This document shows positions 12,720 through 24,470 of a stretch of 64,000 nucleotides of DNA, in pieces. The notes beneath the pieces were generated by a model. That model saw only the letters and a program-made list of their open reading frames with translations. It had not been told where the DNA came from and did not search any database. The translations under genes were made by a program, and so were the position numbers. Source of the stretch: Acholoe squamosa (taxonomy: Eukaryota > Annelida > Polychaeta > Phyllodocida > Polynoidae); the NCBI GenBank assembly GCA_949317995.1, contig OX439051.1, positions 40,303,250 to 40,367,249 of the forward strand, given 5' to 3'. Within the stretch, counting starts at the first letter, position 1. The number at the start of each line of letters is the position of its first letter.

Positions 12720-15700
12720 TCCAGCTCTAGGTCTCTAGATCTAAAAATTATTAGCTTACATGGCGGTTGACAGATACAATATGGCGGGCCTCAGCCCTAG
12801 GTGTAGTGATATAAGTGAAACTCCTGGTGGTAGAAGATGGTACTAGGTTGGTGTCGTAAATATATGCCAATATTATTGTTGATGATATTGTACACTTTTT
12901 CATGATTCTCTAGTATTTTTATTTTTTTTTATAATTCGTACTTAAAGCAAATTATCTGTACAACATTTGAAAAAAATTAAGAAAATTCTAGTGGTTGAAA
13001 ATAGGAATTTTGATCGTTTTTGTTATGAAATAATAGGAAATGGATCCAACCCTTTTCCAATGAATCAGAAATTTACCCAGAATGCCATTGAATGGAGTCA
13101 CAAACAGGAATTCATAATAAATAAAAATATCAGAATGTTTATCATGTGAAGTTTCATATCTCTTTATCTAATGGTTATGACAGAAAAAAATCTCAAATCT
13201 AAGACAATCTTTCTCTATTTCCTAGGTGATGACGAAAATGCGTTTTTCCTTTCTTCAAAATTTAATACAAAAAAATAGCATTGGACCCCCTACCTTTCTT
13301 TTCAAATCCTATTCTAGATGATTTTAAGTGGATCTGACAAAGAATGGTGGAATTCTAGGAACATTGATTCAGCTGCAATATGAATTGACTATTTCTTATT
13401 TTACATGGGTGTGCCTCTTTCAAAGGAGTCATGCCATCATCCCATTCAAGGATCTTCAGGTCAGACTTCTATTATAATGCCTTTATTTATTCATGCCTAA
13501 CATCTTGACCAGGGGACATAAGAAGGCAGCGGGATACATCAGATGGAGTCCAATATACTGTCAGTAAAGATGGTTTGAAATTCATTTAGTTCCCAAATAG
13601 CATTAGTACGTGATCCCTAGTAAGTACTGCTTGATTATAACTGAACCAGATCTCATCTTATGCTATGTTGGCTGATCTGAAGGTATCCATTATCTGATAT
13701 CATTGTGGTCTTGCTAATGGAATTGCAAATAGCAGGGGCCAGAGGGTCAATCTCCCCATTAAATATATTGGAGGAAGTATAGGCTGTTTATCAAAGCTAC
13801 TGTTTGCTCTAATGGCAGCACATTGGTCAATGAAGGATGGGGGCATAGAGAACATGTGTGTAGAACAATAGAGGATCTATAGGTCTGTGAAGCATGAAAG
13901 AGGGTGTAGCCAAAGAAAAAGTGTATAAAGAGACTGATGATCAAAATATTATAAGGAAGCAAGGATTACAACAGAAATATGGACTGAAGGTAACTGAGGA
14001 ACAGGAAAGAGGGAAAAATATACATGTATGGAAATTCGGGTGTTGACCTTCAGGTCTTCGTCAGTGAATATTTCATTTATTCTTTATGTCAATATTTATA
14101 GCCGGTCACACTTTTCTAAATGAAAGTGAACGTTTCCTTTTATTTATCACTATAGATTGCTCCTCTTGATGTAGGCATCGGGATGACTCAAACATTTTGA
14201 TAACTAATACGGCTACGTAGTGCAATTGGGTTGGCATTGTACTGTATGATGAACAAATGGTCAAAGATTGTAATAAAGTTGAGGAAAAATGTAAGAGGAC
14301 TATGTGGTAAAGGTCTACAAGCAAGCAGACGCAGTAGCATGGGAACTTAGATCAGCCATCCGGTGACCAAGAAACTACAGAAGTGCACTTGAGTACAACA
14401 AGATTATTGGTGGATCTAATCGATCTATAACTTAACGGGCACTGAGCAATCTCTTCTTCCCCGATATGCTCTCTAACTCTCTTCCTCTCTCTTTTGCTCA
14501 CTCACTCACTGTCTGTCTACCTTTCTCAACCTACTCTCTTGACCTTACTAGCCATAAGAACAGCATATAGCCTTTAAATCTATTAAATAGCTAAGGACTC
14601 AAGCCTGCAACTAATCACTAAGTCTTAATCTGTAAAAAAAGAGACTCAGGTGAGAAATTAGTGGAGTAAAAGCTCTACTCCATGTCCTGCCCTCTGCCTT
14701 AATTTCGATCGTAATACAAGAGTTGGTGTACGGCCCACCATAAGATGCTGTCCAGGACCATGGTTGGACAAATCAGTTTCAAAGCACTGAGGACTGTATG
14801 ATAATGCCTTCATTAGTAACTATTTATTGGAGACAATGATACATTGATTTGCTAATTTTTTGTTTAATTTGCTAATAAATATGAATCCACAAGATGAAAG
14901 AATAGATAAATGCCCACAAACTGACGTTTTCATTTTAGCTAAGTGCTACTTAATAAGGGAGTATATATGTATCATTTAATGTAAATATAAGTACCAAATG
15001 GTGGGGTGCTTTCACCATCCCCCCTTTGACCCCAATAATGTATGCATAAGTAGGTGTCATGGTCCAGTGTCCAGGGCTCTGATTGGCCCATATACCTGCA
15101 GAGGTGAGTGTCATGGTCCAGTGCACACACAAGGGTACTAAGATCCCAGTACATCCTAAGACAGGTACCAGAATCTTGGTACAGATTCAAATTAGACTGT
15201 TGTACTATGATCCTTGTGTGTCCCAACAAGATATTCCCGTCCCCAACCTGAGTATGGAGTTAAAATTCTACCACTCTACCACTCCAGTCTAAAACTCTGT
15301 GTGACCTTCATCCCACTCTCATTTACAGACCCGGGAATGTTTGTAATCCAATCTCTCTGGTTCATAATAGTTGATATTGAAGGTACTATCAACATTCCTC
15401 CTGACCAGTAAGACAGGGATGTGCTTTACACTATAGTGAGTGACCAAAATCATGGAGACAATGACATATAATGTTTGTGGAATAGGATGTGTTTTTCTTT
15501 TCTTAATCCTGATATTCTTTTATCTAATTTATGCATAGTCCTTGTTAACTAACAGCATAGTGGTGGCAATCCCCCGTTTCTGACACAAGCCAAAAGCAAT
15601 ACTGTAATGAAAGGGTTATGTATAATCCTGTAGCGGCGGAAGTGCAAGGCCGCCATACCTAGTAAGATCTCCTTCAAGATGCTAGAGGTATGTTTGCTTA

Positions 15701-15940
15701 ATTCTGATGGCATTCAGTCTGGAAGAAGAGAGAAGCAGAGGCTGGCTGACAGACACAAAGGCTGGGTAGGCATTCCGCAAAACGCTACCAAGACCTGTAT
15801 TTCCAGTAAATATCAGTAATAGCAGTAATTTTGCAGTGTAAATACCAAAGGTTCTAATTAGGTTGCAACAATATATTGGTTCAGTTTCTAGTCGAAGATC
15901 GTCTATCATAAATCTTTCCATTGGATTTCAGGAAATAACG
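12720..15940. other. Intergenic sequence
   Basis: No gene is supported. A short duplication around 15049-15125 repeats GTGTCATGGTCCAGTG. The stretch near 14410-14430 (GATCTAATCGATCT) is shared with 24.07 and 49.85 kb and marks a distant relative of those units. The rest shows nothing I can name. Confidence 0.45.
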
Positions 15941-16019
15941 CTAGTGTAGGGGCAGTTATTCCCCGTACTGGGTTGGATAACCCCCAGGGGTCTCTGGGTA
16001 ATCACTGCCGTCTAGTGTG
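15941..16019. mobile_element. 63-bp hairpin insertion with 8-bp direct repeats
   Basis: A 63-bp segment (15949-16011) has imperfect inverted ends (GGCAGTTATTCCCC and, inverted, GGCAGTGATTACCC) and an inner GGGTTGGATAACCC hairpin. It is flanked by CTAGTGTA (15941-15948) and CTAGTGTG (16012-16019), a near-perfect 8-bp direct repeat. An 8-bp target duplication is typical of hAT-type transposases, so a tiny hAT-like MITE is possible. Chance is not excluded for so short an element. Confidence 0.4.
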
Positions 16020-16065
16020 TATCATACCGGTCCAGGTGTGGATGAAAGGTGGAAATGTCAGGCCA

Positions 16066-16136
16066 GGGGATGTAGCTCAGAGGTAGAGCAGCGGCTTGTA
16101 AGTTGGAGGGTCCCGGGCTTGAGTCCCAGTTTCTCC
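16066..16136 (+). repeat. tRNA-like SINE head
   Basis: The segment starts GGGGATGTAGCTCAGAGGTA, matching an A-box/D-arm closely, and ends with GGGCTTGAGTCCC, a B-box with one change from GGTTCGAxTCC. A-to-B spacing and the 71-bp length fit a tRNA. The anticodon stem does not pair and the acceptor ends match only partly, so it is more likely a tRNA-derived SINE or pseudogene than a functional tRNA. It resembles tRNA-Ala in its 5' half. Confidence 0.6.
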
Positions 16137-17167
16137 GGAACGTTTTTAACGACCTCTCCACTAGTTTGCCCCCTGCAGGTCCCTGGATACCAATAAATCC
16201 ACACACAATTTACATGACCTATGCTCCAGGGTCTTTACTACAATTACATTTATGTATGGCTAGCCATGGCTGTTAAAATAAATCTACATGAAAATAGTGT
16301 CGTATTTTCTTCAAAAGATTGGAATGCTGTTTTAGTACTTATCATATTCCATTTCACAATCAGCTGGTGGTGCGCTTTTTCTGTTTGGTTTTAGGAGTGG
16401 GGCGGGGGTTGGACGATTTCTGCTTGTTACAACAGGTTCAGTCCCACCTTCATAACAAGGTTTATTCCCCAATAATGCAGACCATATTTGCATACAGTCA
16501 GAAATCAGGGTCGGCATGATGCTCTAATGCAGTGCTGTTAAGCAGTTCATTGGTGCATCTGATGTTCTCAAACTGCTGCACGTTATATGATACCACATTT
16601 GAAGGAAAACAAACACATGCCTGTATGATTGGCAAGTGTCATATTATCATCAATTTAGGGTAACATTGAAAACATGCAAGGAAACCTGATAGTAGTGCTA
16701 GCCTTGACTGTCCTCTGATGTCCGTCAAGTCGAAAAGATGAGGTTTTAGAGCCTCTGGTCTCATCTTGCATTAACAGTGTTACATGACAGGTTTGAGACA
16801 TGGGAGGACATGGGAGTAGTTTTAGATTTGTATTTATGTAATTCTGTACTGGAGAAATTATAATAGAATGTGAAGGCAAATCTGAAGGATATCAGGTACA
16901 CCCAAAAATATTCATGTTTTCAAATAAAAACTGCACAACAAAACCGTATTATGCCATTCAAGTTTGAAGAACTACCAATGCAAGCATGTAATCTTTTATG
17001 ATATAATAATGGCGATGATATTTACAACCTATTTCGTTTATACCACAATTTACGAAACAATATATTGCATTTATTTGTACTTTAATGAATGATGAAATTA
17101 CACTGGGTAGACAGGTGGTGGTTTTTGCGCGAAGATGATAATTTTGAAAGCTATAATGAACCAGTAA

Positions 17168-17240
17168 CCAATGGATAACTCATGACGAGTGTGTGTTATT
17201 AGCCTATGCTAACACACACGAGTCATGAGTTATCCATTGA
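17168..17240. repeat. 31-bp imperfect inverted repeat
   Basis: CCAATGGATAACTCATGACG (17168 on) is mirrored by CGAGTCATGAGTTATCCATT ending near 17240, around an 11-bp loop, with only a few mismatches. The GGATAACT word recurs in the hairpin array at 17950-18033, suggesting that both are edges of one composite element. Confidence 0.8.
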
Positions 17241-17368
17241 CTACTTATTTTATACCACAAAACCAATAAATAATCAATATGATACCAATAAATTCAAGTT
17301 GAAAACAAAAGTTATTCCCGCTCCCCAGCACTCAATCGAAGCCAGCCATAGTGTGTGTACACAGGTAC

Positions 17369-17765
17369 ATACACCTCCTTGCCCGGCAGCAGACAGCGAC
17401 AGGGGCGGTCTTGGCTCGGACAGGCAGCGGCACATGGCTAAAAATTTTAATGCGCCTTGCTGTTATGTTTGTGTACTGAATACACCTCCTCGCCTGGCAG
17501 CGGACAGCACACGGCGAAAAAAGATGCGTCTCGTGGTTATGTTTGTGTATAAAATACACCTCGGCGCCCGGCAGCGGACAGCGACAGCGCACACGGCGAA
17601 AAACGATGCGCCCAGACCGGGGCTCGAACCGTGTACCTCACGCGGCTGAGCGCAAAGCGCTAACCGCTAGACCACCGCGCCTTCTCCGTTCACTGCGTCT
17701 CACGGTTATGTTTGTGTAGAATACACCTCCTCGCCCGGCAGCGGACAGTGACAGCGCACACGGCT
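17369..17765 (+). repeat. GC-rich repeated module (four copies)
   Basis: A word of the form ATACACCTCCTCGCCCGGCA then GCGGACAG(C/T)GACAGCGC recurs at about 17369, 17480, 17555 and 17722, often followed by CACACGGCGAAAA and TTATGTTTGTGTA. It is much more GC-rich than the surrounding DNA. The spacing is irregular because a tRNA-like module interrupts it. It gives rise to spurious overlapping open frames on both strands. Confidence 0.85.
17608..17681 (-). repeat. tRNA-like module, minus strand
   Basis: On the minus strand, GTGGTCTAGCGGTTAGCGC matches a D-arm/A-box (Glu/Asp-like) and GGTTCGAGCCCC is a perfect B-box core. Acceptor pairing is limited to about four base pairs, and the anticodon and T stems pair poorly, so this is a tRNA-derived repeat rather than a working tRNA. 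It lies inside the GC-rich repeated module. Confidence 0.65.
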
Positions 17766-17783
17766 TCGTATCATAGCAAGACC

Positions 17784-17879
17784 TGGTTCGAACCGAGCGT
17801 ATCTCGTCAGTCCCTGTGGCGCAGTGCATAGGGGGTTGGATTTGGGTTGTGAGACTGCAGGTTCGATCCCTGCCCTGGC
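17784..17879 (+). repeat. tRNA-like module(s), plus strand
   Basis: The stretch 17810-17879 begins GTCCCTGTGGCGCAGTGCAT (A-box-like) and carries GCAGGTTCGATCCCTGC, a fully paired T-arm with perfect B-box. A second isolated B-box, GGTTCGAACC, sits at about 17785-17794. The modules probably act, or once acted, as internal RNA polymerase III promoter heads of SINEs. Confidence 0.65.
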
Positions 17880-17932
17880 CTGGAAGAGTTCATGGGTTTT
17901 AACATGTAACATATGACATGGAAGGACATGAG

Positions 17933-18033
17933 AGGCGTGCGGTTATCCTGGATAACCGCACGCCTTCCATGGATAACCGCACGCCTTCCATGGATAACTG
18001 CACGCCTTCCATGGATAACCGCACGCCTTCAAA
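17933..18033 (+). repeat. Perfect hairpin followed by 21-bp tandem repeat
   Basis: AGGCGTGCGGTTATCC (17933-17948) and GGATAACCGCACGCCT (17950-17965) are perfect inverted copies with a 1-bp loop. The right arm is the first of four tandem 21-bp units starting at 17950, 17971, 17992 and 18013; the third has one C-to-T change and the fourth diverges at its end. The left arm is thus an inverted copy of the repeat unit. Confidence 0.95.
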
Positions 18034-19129
18034 AATTGATGTTACAGCCTATAGGGTGTGCAATATCGACAAATATGTGGATGGGAATAGATACCAAAAA
18101 GCACTGTGTAACCCACAAATCGTGGTATAAGACACACCTATCTGCTTTTCTTAACGCAATGGATCATCAATATATAAACATGCACTTGTCTTAGGCTTTT
18201 AGTGAAAATGATGTGAAGCATTTCACATGCTTTCTAAATGATGTGTTGGGTGTGAATCCTATATTAAGCTTACATTGACCATTTGAATTAAACATATTTT
18301 ACCTGAAAGTAGTAGATAGTGTACTTCTAAAGACACAGCCAATGAAGGAATTCAAGAAAGATTCGGACATTTATGCACATGCTTTTGACTAAGAAATGTT
18401 TTCAACTAATATTTGACAGAGATTCTGAGCATTGTGCTCTTCTGTGTAGGTTACCCCACTACAACAAGTGACAGTAATATCAAGCAGTGAAATTGTAGGT
18501 CTCTGACGTCAATAAAAGCCTGTTTAAATCAGCATTTTCCATACCTTATTGTCACAGTGATTCATACCTGGGTCTAAAATGCCAGTTCAAATATGACACA
18601 TTCAGGTGTAGCAATGATTCATGAAAATATGATAACCTGAAGACCCAATAAATGTGAGTGGAATTCACACTGCTGTGCTTTCTAAAAAATGTTTTGCGAT
18701 TATCTGCAGCATCCCTATCAAGTGCGACTATACCTCTTTCTATCCAAAATAATCTGATGATTCACAAATCACATATATACAATAGAGTCAGACTTTTAGG
18801 GTTTTCTCTTAGTGAATACATGCCTAGATTATAATGCTGATGCTTTAAAGGGATTTCCAAATTGATTTAGATCTAATGATTTCACTGTGATTTATAAGGA
18901 ATGTTATACAACACTGCAGTTTTTAACTTGGCATCATATATATGATTATGTATCGAATGACTGTTAGGGCCTATATATGCCAGGCCAGTATCCAATGTCT
19001 TTGACACATCCCAAACCAATTGGACCAAGTTTGGAGATGACCCTATTTCCTTGCAGTGCTCCTGTTGCAACTCTGTAGAAGAGGAGGGTGGTAGAAGGAT
19101 GGCTATGAGGGGCCTATGTGGGTCAGGGC

Positions 19130-19255
19130 AGACCAACTTTCTTATCCTACTCCTGCCATGCCCTATCACGCATTCCTGAGGGATAATTTGATGAGATCAA
19201 TAGTACTGATCCTGAACCCACTACGCTCTTCTGGATTGATTCACCACTTACACCC
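19130..19255 (-). pseudogene. CUB-like pseudo-exon (unit X, first)
   Basis: This segment is the counterpart of the better-preserved exon at 39392-39517. On the minus strand it retains SGLIQKS-like and YPSGMRDRA-like words, with a stop after the E of a QE* segment. The four other copies allow recognition of a G-S-G-x-V-L-L-I-x-T-N-Y-P core, which resembles the first strands of a CUB domain (SPNYP...C-x-W). It is broken by stops and shifts and is almost certainly non-functional. Confidence 0.35.
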
Positions 19256-21997
19256 GATGCCTATTCTACGGTCAGTCTTCAATTTCCCCCTGAATGCCAC
19301 ACATCCTGCTTTGCTTACTCAGACTGCCTAACAGTACCCTCCTATACATACTGGGGGGCATCAGTACATATAGGAGCAGAACCTTTTTCCTTAAACCAAT
19401 TTATGATACCTTCCGTCTTCCTAGGTTTACCCTTGTCTTTTTGTACATTATGCCTCTGAATGGGTGTATGCTGATAATATGTTGATGATAAAGTGAAACA
19501 AAAAGAAAGAACTGCTATGAGGATTAAGAAATGACATCAATTCCTTCTCAAACCTAAAAAACAATGTCATTTTTCAATTGTAAATTGCATGGATATACAC
19601 ATTTAATCTTATGCAAGTTTTCAAAAACATGAAGATCCAAGTTGGTGATTTGTGACCAGGCAAGCAAAAGCACCCCTCTGCAGGGAAATTCATTATCAAA
19701 GTTCATCTCAAGATCTTTAAAACGAGACATCATTGGATTAAATATTCCTAGTAGTTATGTCAGAACCCCTCCTTGAACATAGGTCGTTATTCATATCTGA
19801 AATCGAGGATTAAGCTCTAAATACATTGTAAACCGTAATAATGTCTAAAAACACAATAAATCAGCCTTTTTCACAAAAAGTGAATAATATTATGGTGATT
19901 TTTATCATCAATTTTGAGCTAGAAGGAATTCTGCATTTCTGTTTTCAGTTTTGGGTTTTTGGTGAGTATCCCCAAAAACTTGCATACAAATCTGCAAATT
20001 TTGATCATTGGAATGGTTGCCATGGCAATGAGGAACAGGCATATAGGTCGATTTCTCATGAAAAATGTTCATTTTACCTTCCAAATATGGGCCATTTCTA
20101 CTGAAAATGGTGCATTTTAAATGAAACCATTGAATTTTGCATAAAAAATTAGCTTAATGTATTTTTTAAATGATTTTAGAGTAAATTTGCCCCTCCAATG
20201 CCCCCTACTGGCCAAATGGGTAATTAAAAATCCCCCGCAGAGGGGTGTTCTCCCTTGATGAGTCACATTTGTTTAAACTGAATTGGAATGATAATGACTT
20301 CAGGAACCAGGTCTATCAGATTGACGTTATAAATGGTATTATCTCAACTCATTGTAACCAGTTTTTATTCCAAGTAACTCTATGTTAAGCTTTTTTTACA
20401 TCAGCACCTATTTAGCATGTCAGAGATCTTTCTAATTGGTCAGGAGTTCTAATCAAATGAAAATGATTTTGACATCAGGAAGTAACAATAAAAAATATGT
20501 TCACTCAAAGTGTAAATTAACTTGGTAGCACAAGCTGCAATCTTACCTGAAAGTAGAAAATAAAATTAGAGTAAGAAAAAAGTCACTGCATTCCACATAA
20601 ATTTGGTTTCCTTGGCCATTTCAATAAGATAAAACTAACATAAGCCAGGTCAAGAAAATGAGACATCTATAGCGTAAATCTGATGATCTTCATGCTCAAT
20701 GGTGTGTCATGCACAACGCCTGTCATTCACTATCTGTTTTGGAAAAGCTAATGAGAAAGCATTAAACAGAAGATAAATAGACATACGTCAAATCTCCAAT
20801 GTGCAACCGGTGGTCCTTCCTGGGGCTAGGCAATATGGCCGACTACAAGGCCCACCAGTGAAGGAACCTGTTACATAACACCTGAATGGAAGTGGTGACA
20901 TCTAGTAATACATTGGGAACTGCTACTGCCATTTATCAACATTTATATGCGTGCATATAAGTAGCTTGAAATTTCGCTCTCTGTTAATTGCTTAATTGGG
21001 TTCAAAACTTACCAGATCTCAGATTCAGGAAAACTCAATGCAAAGTGAGTGAGTAATGGTTGTTAGATGTCATTTTGACGGCCATTTTGATCATATTAAT
21101 GGAGGGGATAGACAATTGGAGATGGGCTAGTGAAGCTCACAAATGTGTCAGATGTGGTGATAAGAATAACATAGATTTGTGCAAAATACATTTTAACCAT
21201 GATATCCCATACCTGTGTTTCAAATAGTCTATTCTAAAAAAAATCACTATCAGGTTCAGGGTATGGGAACATCACAATAACTCAGGACAGAAGGGTAAAC
21301 TGAAGACCTGATGGCTGTATCTGGTGTTAAAGTGCACCATTATCAATCATGGCAGGTATTGTAAACGGGTGGCAGATGGAATTTGTTTCAGCTGAAGTCT
21401 ATTCTAGGATGCTTTATTGCACATCTAGTACCTTTATTGGGATTTAAATATCAAATATTTTCTGTTGATAAGAGGAAGTTATGATCTTTGGACATTGATA
21501 CAGAATGTAAAATACTAATAGATATTGCACCAGAAACTCCTAATGCAGTATAGGTCTGACTCTATGGTGATAAAGCTGAAATACCAGAGATTCTTTTATT
21601 GAATGGTAGCTTATTCCAGGGTTATCTATCAGGTAAGGTGTCAAATTGTCAATGCTAGGAGGATGAGACCTCCTACAGACTGAGGTGACTATATCTAATT
21701 TGTAAAGAAAGAGCATATTAGATTGGACATTTCCTTATTCATGATCTAATTCCACTATCCTATTTGATTGGCAATAAGCTTCCTTCAATAGTTTAAAGCT
21801 ATTCACTCCTTTGTGTGGCACCATGAAATATTAGCCTACATTGAGAGCATTCAATTGAGAGGTAATTGATTCAGCCCACATCAATTAGGCTTTACATGTC
21901 AGTAGTGGAACGATGGTCCTATTCCACTGTAGCTCTATAGAAGAGTATTATAGCAGTAGGGGGATCCTGAGGAGCCTCAAAAGCATGGGTAGGCTCC

Positions 21998-22112
21998 CAT
22001 GCTACTCATGCTCATCTCTAGCACCAATTTCCGAAGGATAATCTGTAAGAATCAATGATTCTGCTCCTAAATCCACTGCTTTACTAGATTGGTTCACAAC
22101 TGGTAATCGTCC
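21998..22112 (-). pseudogene. CUB-like pseudo-exon (unit X, second)
   Basis: The minus-strand frame reads VNQSSKAVDLGAESLILTDY then PSEIGARDEHE before a TAG. It is clearly paralogous to the frame at 45085-45213, which has ILTDYPLEMNARDGCKWHG. The TDYP word matches the CUB-domain SPNYP position. The Cys-x-Trp expected next is lost here. Confidence 0.4.
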
Positions 22113-22343
22113 AATGCCCATTACACGGTCAGTCTTGCATCCTGTGACTGTGCTCTGGAAAGTTGGGTCCACCTGCCATCTTCCATCTACCCATTTAGCT
22201 CATGGCTGTACATGTCAATTTGCGCCAATTTGGGATGCGATGAGATTGAAATGAGAAATATACATACATACTGTGCCTTCTATTGCTCCCATTTATTGTT
22301 GGCTAGAATTTTTGAGACATGGCCTCTTTGTCTTTTACCACTA

Positions 22344-23242
22344 CACTGCAAAAATGGTGTTTAGATTTTAAACATGTTTAGGTCTAAACATGTTTAAAAT
22401 CTTAACATATAGGTCAGTTAGGTGTCTCATCAATTACATATTTATGAAATAAACACTTTTATTCTAACTACATAAACATTTTTGCTAAACATGTTTAGTT
22501 GTTTAGAGTTTAAACAGCTGAATAATAGGTGTTTAGATTTAAACATCAATATGTTTAGATGCTTGGATGTCGAATCCACACCAGGTAGCAGCACTACCTT
22601 TGAATGGACTATCTGTACACAATTATAATCAATTGTCATGACAAATGTCCCCAAATCCCATGTTTATTTCCGTTTCTTTTTATTGAATGTCATGAGAATA
22701 GGAACAGCAATAGAAAATTGACTAGATGCTCCTTACACCAGCATCATTGCCATAAAATAGTCAATATGCTCCATGACTTACACCCATTTCATGTTATTTT
22801 GGAATGGATAAAGCAATGTCCTTGCTGCCAAGCTGCTGTACTTTCTGAAGTCTCTCATAGTGTGTACATACATGTGTATATGTGTAGCTGTGGCTGACAT
22901 ATTTGGAGACGTTGACATGTAGATAAATACCTGCTGATGTCCCCCCAGTAAATGAGAAAGCAAACAAAAGATATTCCTTTTTTTTTCAATGCATATACAT
23001 GTCTGCAAATCCGAACCCTAACAAATCACATAGACATCTAAACACAAAAATTCATAAACATCTAAACACAAAATTTCATAGGTATCTAAACACAAATTTT
23101 AAACCTACACACCTACATTTCTAAATACCTGAGCTAAGCACATTGTTTGGCTAAACATGTTTAGGAAACTAATGTGATTACAAAAACGTTGCAAGAATAT
23201 GTTTAGAATTGTGTTTAGGATCTAAACACCATTTTTGCAGTG
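22344..23242. mobile_element. CACTGC-ended TIR element, copy 1 (non-autonomous)
   Basis: The element has 23-bp inverted ends (CACTGCAAAAATGGTGTTTA followed by GAT) and is flanked by TA on both sides. Its body is packed with TGTTTAG and its complement CTAAACA in both orientations, especially in the outer 200 bp on each side. It is closely similar along its length to the copy at 40634-41508. There is no transposase-like frame, so it is non-autonomous. CACTG termini recall CACTA/EnSpm elements, but those make 3-bp duplications, whereas TA fits better here. Confidence 0.9.
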
Positions 23243-23419
23243 TATAATCCAGCCTTTCCTGATGAAACATTCAGGCAAGTTTTAGTTTTCGAATAAAACA
23301 TCCAAGCAAATACCAAGCAAGTTTTAGATTTACATACTGCTATTCTAATCCTACCGTGCCTTTTAAAGATGCCATATTAATTCAGATAAACTATGTTGAC
23401 CACTAGGTTACAGACATAA

Positions 23420-24030
23420 TATTGCCCATCACAATATTGTCACATGACATGTGCTCAGTGAAGCTTTTAGGGACAGGGTTTATCCTCTGAGGTCACGTGG
23501 GTTTGTGGCAGTAAAATCTACACCCCGAGCATAATAATTTGCCTATGATACCCTGTGTCAGGCAATCACAGTGGACGGTATGTGCGGAAATAGAGCCTAG
23601 TGTGTGTGGACACGGAGGGTCTGATAAACATTTGACCTACACAGTCTTCCAGGGGTGGTTCCTTTCGTTTTGTCCTATGATAATACCCTGTGTAAAAATA
23701 TACGCCATACTTCTACACGATGATGCAAATATCTTCAATGGCGAAGATGTTTCAATAAGAACATTGCACACCTCTTTGAACAAATGAACAAAGAATTCCT
23801 TCCAAGTGTACATGAATTAGTCATTCCCCACTGCTGGATATTCACAAAAGTGACAATAAGTATCATGAGATTGCATTCAAAAACTTAGTACTGGGAGCTG
23901 TAAACGGGTATGGCTAAGGCAAATGAATAAGAATAGAGTGTACAGTAAAGATGAGTATGAATCTGAGTACTTTAGGACACAGGAGCGTGAAAAATTAGAT
24001 CAACCATAAGGACACCAGGAAGCAAGGCAA
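23420..24030. other. Intergenic sequence with dispersed repeat
   Basis: The stretch 23425-23500 (CACAATATTGTCACATGA, then ATGTGCTCAGTGAAGC) is closely similar to 56930-57000, and more loosely to 2190 and 8940. No gene is supported. Confidence 0.5.
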
Positions 24031-24403
24031 GTAGGGTTGAGGGAAGCATAATCATTTGAGAATCTAATCGATCTGTTTCTTGCCACCTCTCAATCTACAC
24101 TACCCCCTTTTAACCACTCCTTCTGCAACCATAACCAGTCATGTGAACAGTGGGCTGCTATCTATAGCCAGTGAGTTGTAGCCTCGTGCCAAGGACATGA
24201 TCAATTATACCACTATTCTGCCACCTCCCTTACTGTTATGCCCTCTCCTACCAGTGCATTATGAGAGCATATACGCACATGTTCATTTTCAGAATTTTTG
24301 GATATACTTTTTCAAGGTCAAGTTGGACTTAGAATATTTTGGGACAGTGGGGAGACAAACAAATTCAATCTCGCCATTGTTTCAATGTGAAAAATGGTCC
24401 CAA

Positions 24404-24470
24404 CTCGTAGGAGTATTGAACCCCGGCCGCAGAGGAGGTAGGTGAGGGGCTTAGCCATGACGCCACACTG
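24404..24470 (-). repeat. Possible tRNA-derived SINE fragment
   Basis: The minus strand reads GTGTGGCGTCATGGCTAAGC (A-box-like) and about 40 bp later CCGGGGTTCAATACTCC (B-box-like with changes). Spacing and GC content fit a tRNA head in otherwise AT-rich DNA. Stem pairing is weak, so I call it only as a SINE-like fragment. Confidence 0.4.

Larger units (their letters stand above)
18240..22240. repeat. Segmental duplication unit X
   Basis: This unit is alignable by eye with parts of the units at 27.5-35.2 and 37.8-45.4 kb. Anchors are AGTGACAGTAATATCAA(G/A)CAGTGAAATTGTAGG (18470; also 38010), GGGTCAGGGCAGACCA (19121; 29068; 39388), GAGAGATC near 20420 (compare 40075) and TCCTGTGACTGTGCTCTGGAA (22139; 45268). 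It lacks a block corresponding to 42.6-44.3 kb. It contains decayed CUB-like exons on the minus strand but no intact gene. Confidence 0.75.

Noticed and set aside
17206..17649. 147-aa frame across the GC-rich modules
   Set aside because: It overlaps tRNA-like modules and repeats on both strands and shows the same residues each time the DNA module recurs.
17608..17681. Functional tRNA gene
   Set aside because: Box A and B are good, but acceptor, anticodon and T stems do not pair adequately; SINE-like is the safer call.
22442..22897. Parallel open frames in the two CACTGC elements
   Set aside because: Similarity is at DNA level across both strands; no transposase motif, and frames start and stop at different points.
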